From contig JABIQT010000189.1 in assembly GCA_018667995.1 (NCBI GenBank), positions 1 to 5,269 on the forward strand: DNA of 5,269 nucleotides, in the 5' to 3' direction. Position 1 is the first letter of the stretch, and each line of letters begins with the position of its first letter. A program made the position numbers and the translations under genes. The notes beneath the pieces were generated by a model that ran no database searches, was not told the origin of the DNA, and saw only the letters and a list, made by a program, of their open reading frames with translations. This document shows positions 1 through 5,269 of the stretch, one piece after another. Source of the DNA: Candidatus Latescibacterota bacterium. GTDB taxonomy: Bacteria > JAAXHH01 > JABIQT01.

Positions 1-2
1 GC

Positions 3-41
3 GCACCAGTCTTTGGCCTGTATTCTGTTCGCGTGTCGTAA
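3..41 (+). CDS. Possible C-terminal tail of a gene entering from the left edge
   Basis: Frame 3 is open from the left edge and reads APVFGLYSVRVS before a TAA at 39-41. A 7-bp hairpin (43-61) follows directly, as often seen after the end of a gene. Twelve residues cannot identify a family. The other two forward frames are also open at the left edge (frame 1 to the TGA at 148-150, frame 2 to the TAA at 137-139), so the choice of frame 3 rests only on the hairpin after its stop. Low confidence. Confidence 0.2.
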   Translation, partial: APVFGLYSVRVS

Positions 42-42
42 A

Positions 43-61
43 TGTCATGTCATCCATGACA
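43..61. terminator. Small inverted repeat, possible weak terminator
   Basis: TGTCATG (43-49) and CATGACA (55-61) are perfect inverted repeats around a 5-nt loop, two bases after the TAA at 39-41. No T tract follows directly (next bases are ACTCTAATTAT), and the first long T run is at 97-104. It is therefore a weak terminator at best. It would fit the end of a gene lying left of the window. Confidence 0.25.
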
Positions 62-125
62 ACTCTAATTATACGAGAGATCCATTGGGGGGTAAGTTTT
101 TTTTCCTCTTTTTTGAAATTGGCAG

Positions 126-148
126 ACGTAAAACTAACGTAAAACGTT
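126..148. repeat. Tandem 9-bp motif ACGTAAAAC with 11-bp period
   Basis: ACGTAAAAC occurs at 126-134 and again at 137-145, so the start-to-start distance is 11 bp, about one helical turn. The second copy also forms a short inverted repeat: AACGT (136-140) and ACGTT (144-148) around AAA. Same-face repeats of this kind are typical of binding sites for a DNA-binding protein. No regulator gene is visible nearby and only two copies are present, so chance is possible in this AT-rich stretch. Confidence 0.3.
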
Positions 149-547
149 GATGGTTATAAGAATACACTAGCTCAAACAGGATCCTGTGATTGAGAGAATA
201 GGGAGTTTTTGGCATGCTATTGAGGTCATGTACACTGCTTAATCACCCTAGCGGACGAAGGGGATTACACAGGCAAAGGCACCTCACCAGCCAATTCAGT
301 CCGGATGGGGATGGAGTACTTCCCACGATTAGCCAAGAGGATTCGATGGTGAGAAATACCTCGATCTTCGGCAGTCTGGTCAAAAAGTGCATCCGTATAA
401 ATGTGTGATAGAAAAAGGGCGGTATCTGGAACAATTTTGTGCCGTATGATGAACCACATATGTGTGAACTGGGTCTTTGTATCGAAGACGTTCGCGTGAC
501 TGCACGTTCTTGCATGCGCTAACCGGTTGATTAGGTCCGTCCAAGAT

Positions 548-552
548 AGGAG
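548..552 (+). promoter_or_regulatory. Ribosome binding site that sets the start at 560
   Basis: AGGAG lies 7 nt before the ATG at 560. The in-frame upstream ATG at 527 has no comparable site and would add eleven polar residues, encoded partly by this Shine-Dalgarno itself. The later start is therefore preferred. Confidence 0.75.
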
Positions 553-559
553 TTTCAAT

Positions 560-940
560 ATGTCTGATAAACCATCGCGTTTCGACCAGGCCGTGCAGCG
601 CCATCCAGTTCTTCTGCACCTGCTTGGAGTATTGTCAGTGCCCATATTGATCGTGTTCGCGCCGATCCTGTTATATGGTATTCTGTTGCCTACGGAAACG
701 TCGTTTCTATCTGTCGTACGGGCGATTCCCTGGGGACCTGTACTCTTCATTATAGCCATTGCAGCAGCCCTTAGTCTCCTGCAAACACCCTGGGGAGTTC
801 AAATTCAGGAGAGTGATGCCGTTGACGGCAACCGTTATCGCCCCATACAGATACCGAGATCAGCAGACGCCGTTTTATCTGTGGAAACAGTAGCAGAATT
901 GGATGATGATAGCAGTGATACGAAGCTGATCGAGGGATAG
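560..940 (+). CDS. Small inner-membrane protein of unknown function, two predicted transmembrane helices
   Basis: I do not recognise this 126-residue protein. It starts with a short polar and basic segment (residues 1-16, MSDKPSRFDQ...). A long hydrophobic stretch at about 17-43 is rich in Leu, Val, Ile and Pro. A short loop with TET and a charged Arg54 comes next, then a second hydrophobic stretch at about 58-75. The C-terminal half (about 80-126) is soluble and ends in an acidic run (EL-DDD-SSD, 113-120). Both ends are thus likely on the same side of the membrane, and the short basic N-terminus suggests the cytoplasm. The start at 560 is chosen for its AGGAG at 548-552; the frame remains open back to an ATG at 527. 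It stands alone on its strand and converges on the PHP gene. The coding call rests on the ribosome site and the coherent hydrophobic pattern; the function is unknown. Confidence 0.75.
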   Translation: MSDKPSRFDQAVQRHPVLLHLLGVLSVPILIVFAPILLYGILLPTETSFLSVVRAIPWGPVLFIIAIAAALSLLQTPWGVQIQESDAVDGNRYRPIQIPRSADAVLSVETVAELDDDSSDTKLIEG

Positions 941-972
941 TCGAAATAAGGATACGGCTCGTACATCTAAGT

Positions 973-1012
973 CTGTATACAGTTGGAGAGATGTGTCGAT
1001 CTCCCCAGATCG
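973..1012. repeat. Cluster of short palindromes after the membrane-protein gene
   Basis: Two perfect palindromes lie close together. CTGTATACAG (973-982) has no spacer. CGATCT (997-1002) and AGATCG (1007-1012) flank a CCCC tetraloop. An alternative pairing is GAGAT (988-992) with ATCTC (999-1003). No T run follows any of them, so they are not clear intrinsic terminators. The first resembles the outer CTGT/ACAG halves of a LexA site, but its spacing is far too short for one. Confidence 0.3.
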
Positions 1013-1055
1013 CGCAAAGAGAAATCAAGGCATGTCTACGCAAGTAGCGTGTGAT

Positions 1056-1095
1056 AACGGGCGGGCCGTGGACTCCAATGTGTCCATGGCCCGTT
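1056..1095. terminator. Strong dyad between convergent genes, possible terminator for the + strand
   Basis: GGGCCGTGGAC (1063-1073) pairs with GTCCATGGCCC (1082-1092) around the 8-nt loop TCCAATGT, giving 11 bp with one G-U pair when read as + strand RNA. On the minus strand the same position is an A-C mismatch, so the hairpin is better in + strand RNA. An alternative pairing uses AACGGGC (1056-1062) with GCCCGTT (1089-1095), keeping the inner six pairs and bulging GGGCC. The bases after it (GTTCTCTATT) are only partly T-rich. It lies 115 bp after the membrane-protein stop at 940 and 38 bp beyond the PHP stop at 1133. A role in stopping transcription between convergent genes is likely but not proven. 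Confidence 0.45.
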
Positions 1096-1132
1096 CTCTA
1101 TTGGCGCAACATGGGGATAGGGATTCAGGCTG

Positions 1133-1996
1133 TCAGTCACGGAAGATAGGATTGCTCCAGGCCTTCCTGCCGTCATGTCCGTGGATTTCAATTCGCAGAT
1201 AAGAGTCGTCGCATTTTGAGAGATCCCACTCAAGTTCCTGAACCGTGTTGTTCCCGCCATGCACCACCTTTACAGGCCCCGCAGCTGACACAACAGCGAT
1301 TCCCATCACGGGTTCGCAACGTACCTGCAGCCGGGCGCCGTCACAGATTATATGCTCGAATTTCGGACCGGTAGTCGCATAAAAACGCCCCGCTTTCAGA
1401 GTTTTGGTTACGGCAGTCTCGTCCCGCTCGCAGTACAGCTCCACCCACCCCAACCCGCGATCCCAGTCTGAATGACTATCGTCCGTCGCCAGACCCCACA
1501 CTCGTCTGCCTCGCCGCAACAACTCGTCCCAATGGGTCAACGACATTTCTGATCCGTGCCCTGTGGAACCGGCATTGCAGATTTCTATAGAATGATACCT
1601 TTGCAGTTCGAGCAAACGATCAACCGACATTCCAGACCAGGTCGGGTGATTGAGCGTCGAAAAACCGCCCTGTTGGTTGATCCAGTCAATGACTTCCTGG
1701 GTCCGTTCGCAGGATCGATCGCCTGCATCAACGGGTGAAGGAGCCATGACACCGGTGGCAAGCAGGTGCTCGCGATGTGAGAGTGAGGGCTCGTTGCTGT
1801 TCAGGACTAAGAGTTTACCGGTCGATGCGCCACGGTGATCCATCCATCGGTTGTGGTCGGTGATGGCGAGCACATCATAGTCCATCGATTCATATGCTTT
1901 GATCACATCCGAAAGGCTATTCACCCCGTCTGAAAACGTAGTATGTGTATGTAGATTGGTTTTCAACGTCGGTCCGGTGAGCGAGATCTGCTGCAT
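1133..1996 (-). CDS. PHP-domain metal-dependent phosphoesterase (CehA/McbA-like)
   Basis: This 287-residue protein should be a cytoplasmic metal-dependent phosphoesterase; no signal peptide is visible. The PHP metal ligands are all present in order: HTHTTFSDG (H16, H18, D23), ITDHN (D47, H48), E69, H77, NHP (H117) and DDSH (D173, H175). A complete set argues for an active enzyme. PHP proteins hydrolyse phosphoester bonds in many substrates (histidinol phosphate, nucleoside bisphosphates, RNA ends), so the substrate cannot be named. After the catalytic part, residues from about 212 form a beta-rich C-terminal segment that ends in GHDGRKAWSNPIF (274-286). That ending is shared by the CehA/McbA branch as I know it. 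The ATG at 1996 is preceded by AAGGG (2006-2010 on the + strand, 9-nt spacing). The gene is last in a three-gene minus-strand operon, 29 bp after the TPR gene. Confidence 0.88.
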   Translation of the reverse strand: MQQISLTGPTLKTNLHTHTTFSDGVNSLSDVIKAYESMDYDVLAITDHNRWMDHRGASTGKLLVLNSNEPSLSHREHLLATGVMAPSPVDAGDRSCERTQEVIDWINQQGGFSTLNHPTWSGMSVDRLLELQRYHSIEICNAGSTGHGSEMSLTHWDELLRRGRRVWGLATDDSHSDWDRGLGWVELYCERDETAVTKTLKAGRFYATTGPKFEHIICDGARLQVRCEPVMGIAVVSAAGPVKVVHGGNNTVQELEWDLSKCDDSYLRIEIHGHDGRKAWSNPIFRD

Positions 1997-2025
1997 TGTG
2001 ATTTACCCTTTACTTGGAAACAGGT

Positions 2026-3285
2026 CTATGGATTGCTCGCACGCAGTTTGATGTCTTTGTACCTCTGGACGTCTTTATCGCGCTTCAGGTATGTGGCCAT
2101 CTGGATCAGCGCGTCAAGGGCATCTTCATTGAGACGTTCCAACGTGTGTGCCTTCTCAAACAGCGGCACCGCAGCTGCAAATCTGCTCCCGATAAGCTCC
2201 TGCGCCGATCTTCTCAGGGTCAGGTCGGGTTCGTCTTTCAATGCCGTAAACAGTTCGGCACCATCGTTGAACAGCATGACTGCAAGATTGAAGTAGGCAG
2301 TACGTCGGTCGGGGTCTGCGCGAATGGCCTGCTCGTACACGGGTATGGCTCGTTTCCGATCCGTTGCTTCCAGTAGAGAGGCGAATCCGAGGAGCAGCTC
2401 GTAGTCATCTGGATTCTGCACAAGTGCCTCACTGAACTCTCTTTCCGCCAGCGCATATCGCTCCGGATCGTTCAGCAGCATATCCAGCTCCAGCTTTTCG
2501 ATGTCCGTTTTCGCCCGTGAGAATCTCTCTTCCAGCCGTTGTTCGGTGAAATCATCACTCATCTTTGCACGTTCCGCTGCGAGTGCGGCTTTTCCGGAAG
2601 CGACGGCCTCTATGGCAAGATCAATACCGCCGACGCTCATCCTGTGGAGGCGGGCTATTCTATAGTATACATAGGTGATCAGGGGATCCGGCATAACGTT
2701 CGGGTTGCTCTGATAGACTTCGGTGGCCCGCCGAAGATCGTCCATGGCACCGAGCGTGTCCTGGAGCGCCAGTCGTGCCTGGCCACGCATGTCGTAGGCC
2801 GGCCAATAGGCATTGTCCATGGTGGATGTTGAGATAGAGACGACGCAATCCATGTAATCCCTGGCTCTCTGGAAATCATGCCCGTTCAGCGCTCGAATTC
2901 CCTCGGATAGTAGCGGCCGGTACAGCTCCTTCCTCAACTGGCTTATCTCTTCGGTCCAGCTTCCATCATCGGCGGCGCTGGCCGCGGCCAGGTCCTGGCA
3001 AGTCCGTAGAAATGCATCGGCAATGGGAGGAGGCCTGCGTAGCCTCAACGCCTCCTGATGAGCGCTGATGATGGCCATCCCACGGTAAAAGTAGGCCTGC
3101 GAGGCATCTTCTGTGGTCAGTAAGGCTGCTGCGCTCAGGGCGTCGTTCAATTCTACGAGGGCGCTAGGGTAGTCGCCGCTCTTGAGGGCTGCGATTCCCG
3201 ATGCCACCTTCTGATTCGGCTGTCCATTGACGGGGGTGTTGCCGGCAATGACCAGACAACACGCTACGAAAAGGAACTGTTTCAC
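2026..3285 (-). CDS. Exported TPR-repeat protein
   Basis: This is a 419-residue helical-repeat protein, probably a periplasmic scaffold that binds other proteins. The N-terminus is a typical signal peptide: Lys2, a hydrophobic core (FLFVACCLVIAG, 4-15) and a likely signal peptidase I site after VNG (19-21). The two Cys lie inside the core rather than at its end, so a lipoprotein is unlikely. TPR-like helix pairs are visible at about 25-51, 122-151, 159-195 and 199-235. The clearest tandem pair is at 273-342 (FSEALVQNPDD..., YEQAIRADPDRRTAYFNLA), and a last pair is at about 368-413. A charged helical linker lies at about 234-270. The GTG start at 3285 is preferred over an ATG 13 codons upstream. 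It puts the signal peptide at the N-terminus, has AGGAG 10 nt upstream (+ strand 3296-3300), and overlaps the preceding stop as GTGA, which suggests translational coupling. No enzymatic domain is seen and the specific role is unknown. Confidence 0.85.
   Translation of the reverse strand: MKQFLFVACCLVIAGNTPVNGQPNQKVASGIAALKSGDYPSALVELNDALSAAALLTTEDASQAYFYRGMAIISAHQEALRLRRPPPIADAFLRTCQDLAAASAADDGSWTEEISQLRKELYRPLLSEGIRALNGHDFQRARDYMDCVVSISTSTMDNAYWPAYDMRGQARLALQDTLGAMDDLRRATEVYQSNPNVMPDPLITYVYYRIARLHRMSVGGIDLAIEAVASGKAALAAERAKMSDDFTEQRLEERFSRAKTDIEKLELDMLLNDPERYALAEREFSEALVQNPDDYELLLGFASLLEATDRKRAIPVYEQAIRADPDRRTAYFNLAVMLFNDGAELFTALKDEPDLTLRRSAQELIGSRFAAAVPLFEKAHTLERLNEDALDALIQMATYLKRDKDVQRYKDIKLRASNP
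3282..3285 (-). promoter_or_regulatory. GTGA stop/start overlap coupling two operon genes
   Basis: On the minus strand the bases GTGA hold both the GTG start of the TPR gene (3285-3283) and the TGA stop of the nucleotidyltransferase gene (3284-3282). An AGGAG on the same strand (3300-3296) lies within the end of the upstream gene. Overlaps of this type usually mean that ribosomes finishing the first gene restart on the second. Confidence 0.75.
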
Positions 3286-4091
3286 GGTGACTTGTCTCCT
3301 ATCTCTTCCAGATAGTCTATCCATTCATGGCCTTCGCCGAACTGTTGGCGTAAACCATCCATGAGCCAGAGCCTTTCCGCCGAGTTCAGATGGGCACTCG
3401 CGTGTTCGAAATCGTGACGATCTTTCTCGATGGTCTCACTCTTTGCCTTGTAGAGAAGCTGAATCGCAGGTTTCAGATAAGGAATGCCATCGGCTGTCTG
3501 AAAACCTATCTCTGAGATCGGCCCCCGAATCTCGGGGCAGCGCTTGTAGACCCAATTGTCGCTCTGTGTATTCATCAGCATGACCTGAAATGCCCAGGGC
3601 TTATCGTCTCCGCTCCGGCACCAGACATCGCCAATTTCTTCAAGGAAATCGCCGGACTCAATACGGGTAAGTGTACCCGAGTGGGCTTTGTGCAACTGCC
3701 AGTCGTGTAGATGTTCATAAAGCAAATTCTGGTCCCTACGCAGCACCAGAATGTCGGTGTCGTAGTGAATTCTTGTATGTTTCCCAAGAAAGAGATCAAT
3801 GGCCCAACCACCCGCTATCCACCAAGGGGCTCCGAATCCAGACATGATTTTAGCAACGTCGCTGGGACTGATAGGTTGCCATCGGAATGCATCTACCTCA
3901 TAAGCGGAGGACTCGCACTTGAGACATTCCAGAGAGAAACCAAGCATGGACTGCCGACCTGCTACCGTGACAACCCAGGGCCGGTCAGCAAATGGTGGCT
4001 CGTGCCTAACGTGGCTTCCATGGCCGCAACTGAGCTCGGCGACCCAGTCTTCGCGCTCGTCACGATGATAACCGATTATTGTTTGTTTCAT
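3282..4091 (-). CDS. DUF3565 domain fused to an aminoglycoside-adenylyltransferase-like nucleotidyltransferase
   Basis: The 269-residue protein has two parts. Residues 1-60 match the DUF3565 family (IIGYHRDEREDWVAEL, SCGHGSHVRH, PPFADRPWVVT, then CLKC). C22, H24, H27, C56 and C59 could bind a metal, but the family has no established function. Residues about 70-269 form a small nucleotidyltransferase of the group with the pattern AGGWAIDLFLG (93-103), TRIHYDTDI (106-114) and QLLYKAK (211-217), followed by a KD-x-x-DF motif (223-228). G94, G95, D111 and D113 are the expected nucleotide and metal residues. Relatives add a nucleotide to a small molecule such as an aminoglycoside, but many have no known substrate and some are mislabelled amino acid transporters. 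In family members as I recall them, a Glu follows the Pro before QLLYKAK; here it is Ala209. The gene is first in its operon and its TGA overlaps the GTG of the TPR gene. No clear Shine-Dalgarno precedes the ATG at 4091. Confidence 0.85.
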   Translation of the reverse strand: MKQTIIGYHRDEREDWVAELSCGHGSHVRHEPPFADRPWVVTVAGRQSMLGFSLECLKCESSAYEVDAFRWQPISPSDVAKIMSGFGAPWWIAGGWAIDLFLGKHTRIHYDTDILVLRRDQNLLYEHLHDWQLHKAHSGTLTRIESGDFLEEIGDVWCRSGDDKPWAFQVMLMNTQSDNWVYKRCPEIRGPISEIGFQTADGIPYLKPAIQLLYKAKSETIEKDRHDFEHASAHLNSAERLWLMDGLRQQFGEGHEWIDYLEEIGDKSP

Positions 4092-4131
4092 AGCCAGATA
4101 CCGTCAGAAAACCAGCGGAAGTAATCTGAAG

Positions 4132-4160
4132 AAAATACACCGTTGCCGGTTTGGTGCCAA
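4132..4160 (-). promoter_or_regulatory. Sigma70-like promoter of the minus-strand operon
   Basis: Read on the minus strand, TTGGCA (+ strand 4155-4160) is a -35 box matching the consensus at five of six positions. It is followed after exactly 17 bp by TATTTT (4132-4137), which matches -10 at four of six. Transcription would start near 4125, about 34 nt before the ATG at 4091. The boxes are embedded in the dyad at 4140-4174, so a regulator binding there would block or modulate the promoter. This is a prediction from consensus only. Confidence 0.5.
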
Positions 4161-4174
4161 CTGGAAACCAACGG
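4140..4174. repeat. Bulged dyad over the operon promoter, possible operator
   Basis: CCGTTG (4140-4145) plus GTTT (4149-4152) pair with AAACCAACGG (4165-4174), giving ten pairs with a 3-nt bulge (CCG) on the left arm and a 12-nt loop. A second short inverted repeat, TTGG-TG-CCAA (4151-4160), lies inside it and includes the -35 box of the minus-strand promoter. The position between divergent genes and on top of a promoter suggests an operator, but no regulator gene is visible in the window. Confidence 0.35.
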
Positions 4175-4184
4175 GAACTTCGGT

Positions 4185-4213
4185 TTGACAGCGCACATTG
4201 GTGATAATACGTT
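4185..4213 (+). promoter_or_regulatory. Possible promoter of the DUF255 gene
   Basis: TTGACA (4185-4190) is a perfect -35 box. The sequence 17 bp further is TACGTT (4208-4213), which matches -10 at only three of six positions. GATAAT (4203-4208) is a better box but only 12 bp away. The -35 box is convincing; the -10 is not. If used, transcription would start near 4220, about 43 nt before the ATG at 4263. Confidence 0.35.
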
Positions 4214-4262
4214 CTACTACTCAGCACAGAAGACTATGAAGATTTAATGCAATGGCGGGGAC

Positions 4263-5269
4263 ATGTCGAGACGATATCTGATGGGTTTGGTGGTGCTGCT
4301 CATGCTTGGCGGCGGTTTTTTCTGGCGGGGTTACGGTGTGGGTGGCCAAGCGGGCAACCGGCTCGGTGATGAGATAAGTCCTTATCTGCTACTTCATGCC
4401 CACAATCCTGTAGACTGGTATCCATGGGGGGAAGAAGCGCTGGCGCGCTCGCGCCGGGAGCAGAAACCTATTTTTCTGTCAATCGGGTACGCTACCTGCT
4501 ATTGGTGTCACGTCATGGAGCGTAATGTATTCTCTAATCCCGAAATTGCCGATTTGATGAACGAGCACTTCATCAACATCAAGGTAGATCGGGAGGAGCG
4601 TCCCGACCTGGATGATCTCTACATGACTGCCACACAGCTCATGACGGGCAGCGGCGGTTGGCCCAATTCGGTATTCTTGACACCCGAACTGAAGCCGTTC
4701 TATGCAGGAACCTATTTCCCTCCCGAGGATTTGCCCGGCCGCCCCGGATTTCCTGGCGTGGTGTTCGGTATGAGTCAGACGTGGACAAAAGAACGCGCCA
4801 AGGTCAAGGCCTATGCGGACCGGGTGACGGAGGCAATCCGAGCCATAAAAGCGGAAGCATTTGTGCCCGATGATTCTGTAACCATTGATCACGGTCTCGT
4901 GGCGCAGGCGGTTGCACAATTGACGTCCCGATACGACAGTCAGAATGCGGGATTCGGGGGCGCGCCGAAATTCCCCCAGGCCATGCAACTTGAGTTGTTG
5001 CTGCGCTTCTACGAGCACGACCCAGATCCCCGTATTCTTAGTATAATTACCCACACGCTCGACACGATGGCAAACGGTGGGATCTATGATCATCTCGGTG
5101 GCGGATTTCACAGGTATGCCACGGATGCGCGTTGGCGCGTGCCGCACTTCGAGAAGATGCTGTATAATCAGGGGGATCTTTCCCGCCTCTATCTTCGGGC
5201 GTATGAGGTGACGGGAAATGAACGCTATCTTCGCGTGGGAAAGCGCATTCTCGATTTTGTCGCCCGGGA
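4263..5269 (+). CDS. DUF255/SSP411-type thioredoxin-fold protein with N-terminal leader, truncated by the window edge
   Basis: The first 335 codons are present and the gene runs off the right edge; family members usually have 600-700 residues. A thioredoxin-like DUF255 domain spans about 35-190. Its family signatures are [21 protein letters not shown] (starting at 39), the redox-type motif C79-Y-W-C82 followed by [14 protein letters not shown] (108-117), GSGGWP (129-134) and a GTYFPPE segment. The second part begins the alpha/alpha-barrel domain related to N-acylglucosamine epimerases: [10 protein letters not shown] (230-239), [14 protein letters not shown] (272-285) and [10 protein letters not shown] (294-303). 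Known relatives include human SPATA20 and bacterial YyaL; their biochemical role is unsettled. The N-terminus carries two Arg and a hydrophobic stretch (about 5-21), which points to export or membrane anchoring. The ATG at 4263 is the first in frame after a TAA at 4245; its Shine-Dalgarno is poor (GGGG directly upstream), and Met7 is an alternative start. It is divergent from the operon. Confidence 0.9.
   Translation, partial: MSRRYLMGLVVLLMLGGGFFWRGYGVGGQAGNRLGDEISPYLLLHAHNPVDWYPWGEEALARSRREQKPIFLSIGYATCYWCHVMERNVFSNPEIADLMNEHFINIKVDREERPDLDDLYMTATQLMTGSGGWPNSVFLTPELKPFYAGTYFPPEDLPGRPGFPGVVFGMSQTWTKERAKVKAYADRVTEAIRAIKAEAFVPDDSVTIDHGLVAQAVAQLTSRYDSQNAGFGGAPKFPQAMQLELLLRFYEHDPDPRILSIITHTLDTMANGGIYDHLGGGFHRYATDARWRVPHFEKMLYNQGDLSRLYLRAYEVTGNERYLRVGKRILDFVAR

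Larger units (their letters stand above)
62..559. other. About 500 bp without a supportable gene
   Basis: The left part (62-200) is AT-rich, with an 8-base T run at 97-104 and a second T-rich stretch to 114. It contains a tandem motif at 126-145, listed separately. An ATG at 214 has a good Shine-Dalgarno (GGGAG, 201-205, 8-nt spacing) and opens a 64-codon frame to a TGA at 406-408. Its product is rich in Arg, Ser and His, matches nothing I recognise and shows no membrane segment or domain. The neighbouring frame from 224 to a TGA at 347-349 looks more protein-like (see findings) but has no start before its middle. The stretch 409-547 lies upstream of the membrane-protein gene and should carry its promoter. 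I found no pair of -35/-10 boxes with convincing spacing there. Confidence 0.5.

Noticed and set aside
214-408. A 64-codon + strand frame with a good Shine-Dalgarno at 201-205
   Set aside because: The ribosome site is good, but the product is rich in Arg, Ser and His, has no domain or membrane segment, and matches nothing I know. It was kept only as a remark in the gene-free region.
265-759. A 164-codon minus-strand open frame across the left region
   Set aside because: It overlaps the first half of the membrane-protein gene, which has a better ribosome site and a coherent hydrophobic pattern. Its product is rich in Arg, Thr and His without any recognisable motif.
973-982. CTGTATACAG as a LexA box
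   Set aside because: A LexA site needs CTGT and ACAG separated by about 8 bp. Here only 2 bp separate them, and it lies after a gene rather than before one.
2026-3324. The longer ATG start (3324) for the TPR protein
   Set aside because: It would place thirteen polar residues before the signal peptide and has no support. The GTG at 3285 has AGGAG upstream and overlaps the preceding stop.
3282-4091. A toxin-antitoxin pair (nucleotidyltransferase toxin type)
   Set aside because: The nucleotidyltransferase resembles the GGWAIDLFLG/QLLYKAK group rather than MNT or AbiEii proteins. No small HEPN or AbiEi-like partner lies next to it; the neighbour is an exported TPR protein.
3711-4124. A 137-codon + strand frame
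   Set aside because: It is antisense to the nucleotidyltransferase fusion, whose family motifs are clear, and it runs into the promoter region of that operon.
4479-5147. A 222-codon open frame on the minus strand
   Set aside because: It lies entirely antisense to the DUF255 gene, whose family motifs are unmistakable. Its product has no recognisable domain, and long antisense frames are common opposite GC-rich codons.

Overview
The window comes from a Gram-negative-type bacterial chromosome of roughly balanced base composition. Its genes are closely packed, use Shine-Dalgarno sites of the AGGAG type, and include proteins with export signals. The mix (DUF3565, a DUF255/SSP411 thioredoxin protein with a leader, a TPR protein with a signal peptide) fits a proteobacterium, perhaps a gammaproteobacterium. 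That placement is inference from family knowledge, not something the sequence proves. No mobile element, CRISPR array, rRNA or tRNA was recognised.

Layout. Positions 1-559 hold no gene I can support, apart from a possible C-terminal tail of an upstream gene (3-41), a small hairpin after it, an AT-rich stretch with a tandem 9-bp motif, and one weak small ORF. A small two-helix membrane protein of unknown function lies at 560-940 (+). It converges on a three-gene minus-strand cluster across a 192-bp gap that contains a strong dyad (1056-1095). The cluster is transcribed right to left. It starts with a fusion of an N-terminal DUF3565 Cys/His module to a nucleotidyltransferase (3282-4091). Next is an exported TPR-repeat protein (2026-3285), whose GTG start overlaps the previous stop as GTGA. 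Last is a PHP-domain metallophosphoesterase (1133-1996), 29 bp further on. A good sigma70-like promoter for this operon lies in the 171-bp divergent region (4092-4262), inside a bulged dyad. On the far side of that region, a large DUF255/SSP411 thioredoxin-fold protein with an N-terminal hydrophobic leader runs off the right edge (4263-5269, +).

How the genes may work together. The tight spacing and the stop/start overlap indicate that the nucleotidyltransferase fusion, the TPR protein and the PHP enzyme are co-expressed. A nucleotide-transferring enzyme and a phosphoesterase in one operon could make and remove the same type of linkage, but no substrate can be read from the sequence. The exported TPR protein would act in a different compartment, so the link may be regulatory rather than a shared pathway. 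The fusion protein and its operon are the least ordinary content here; the other genes belong to known families or are small proteins of unknown role.
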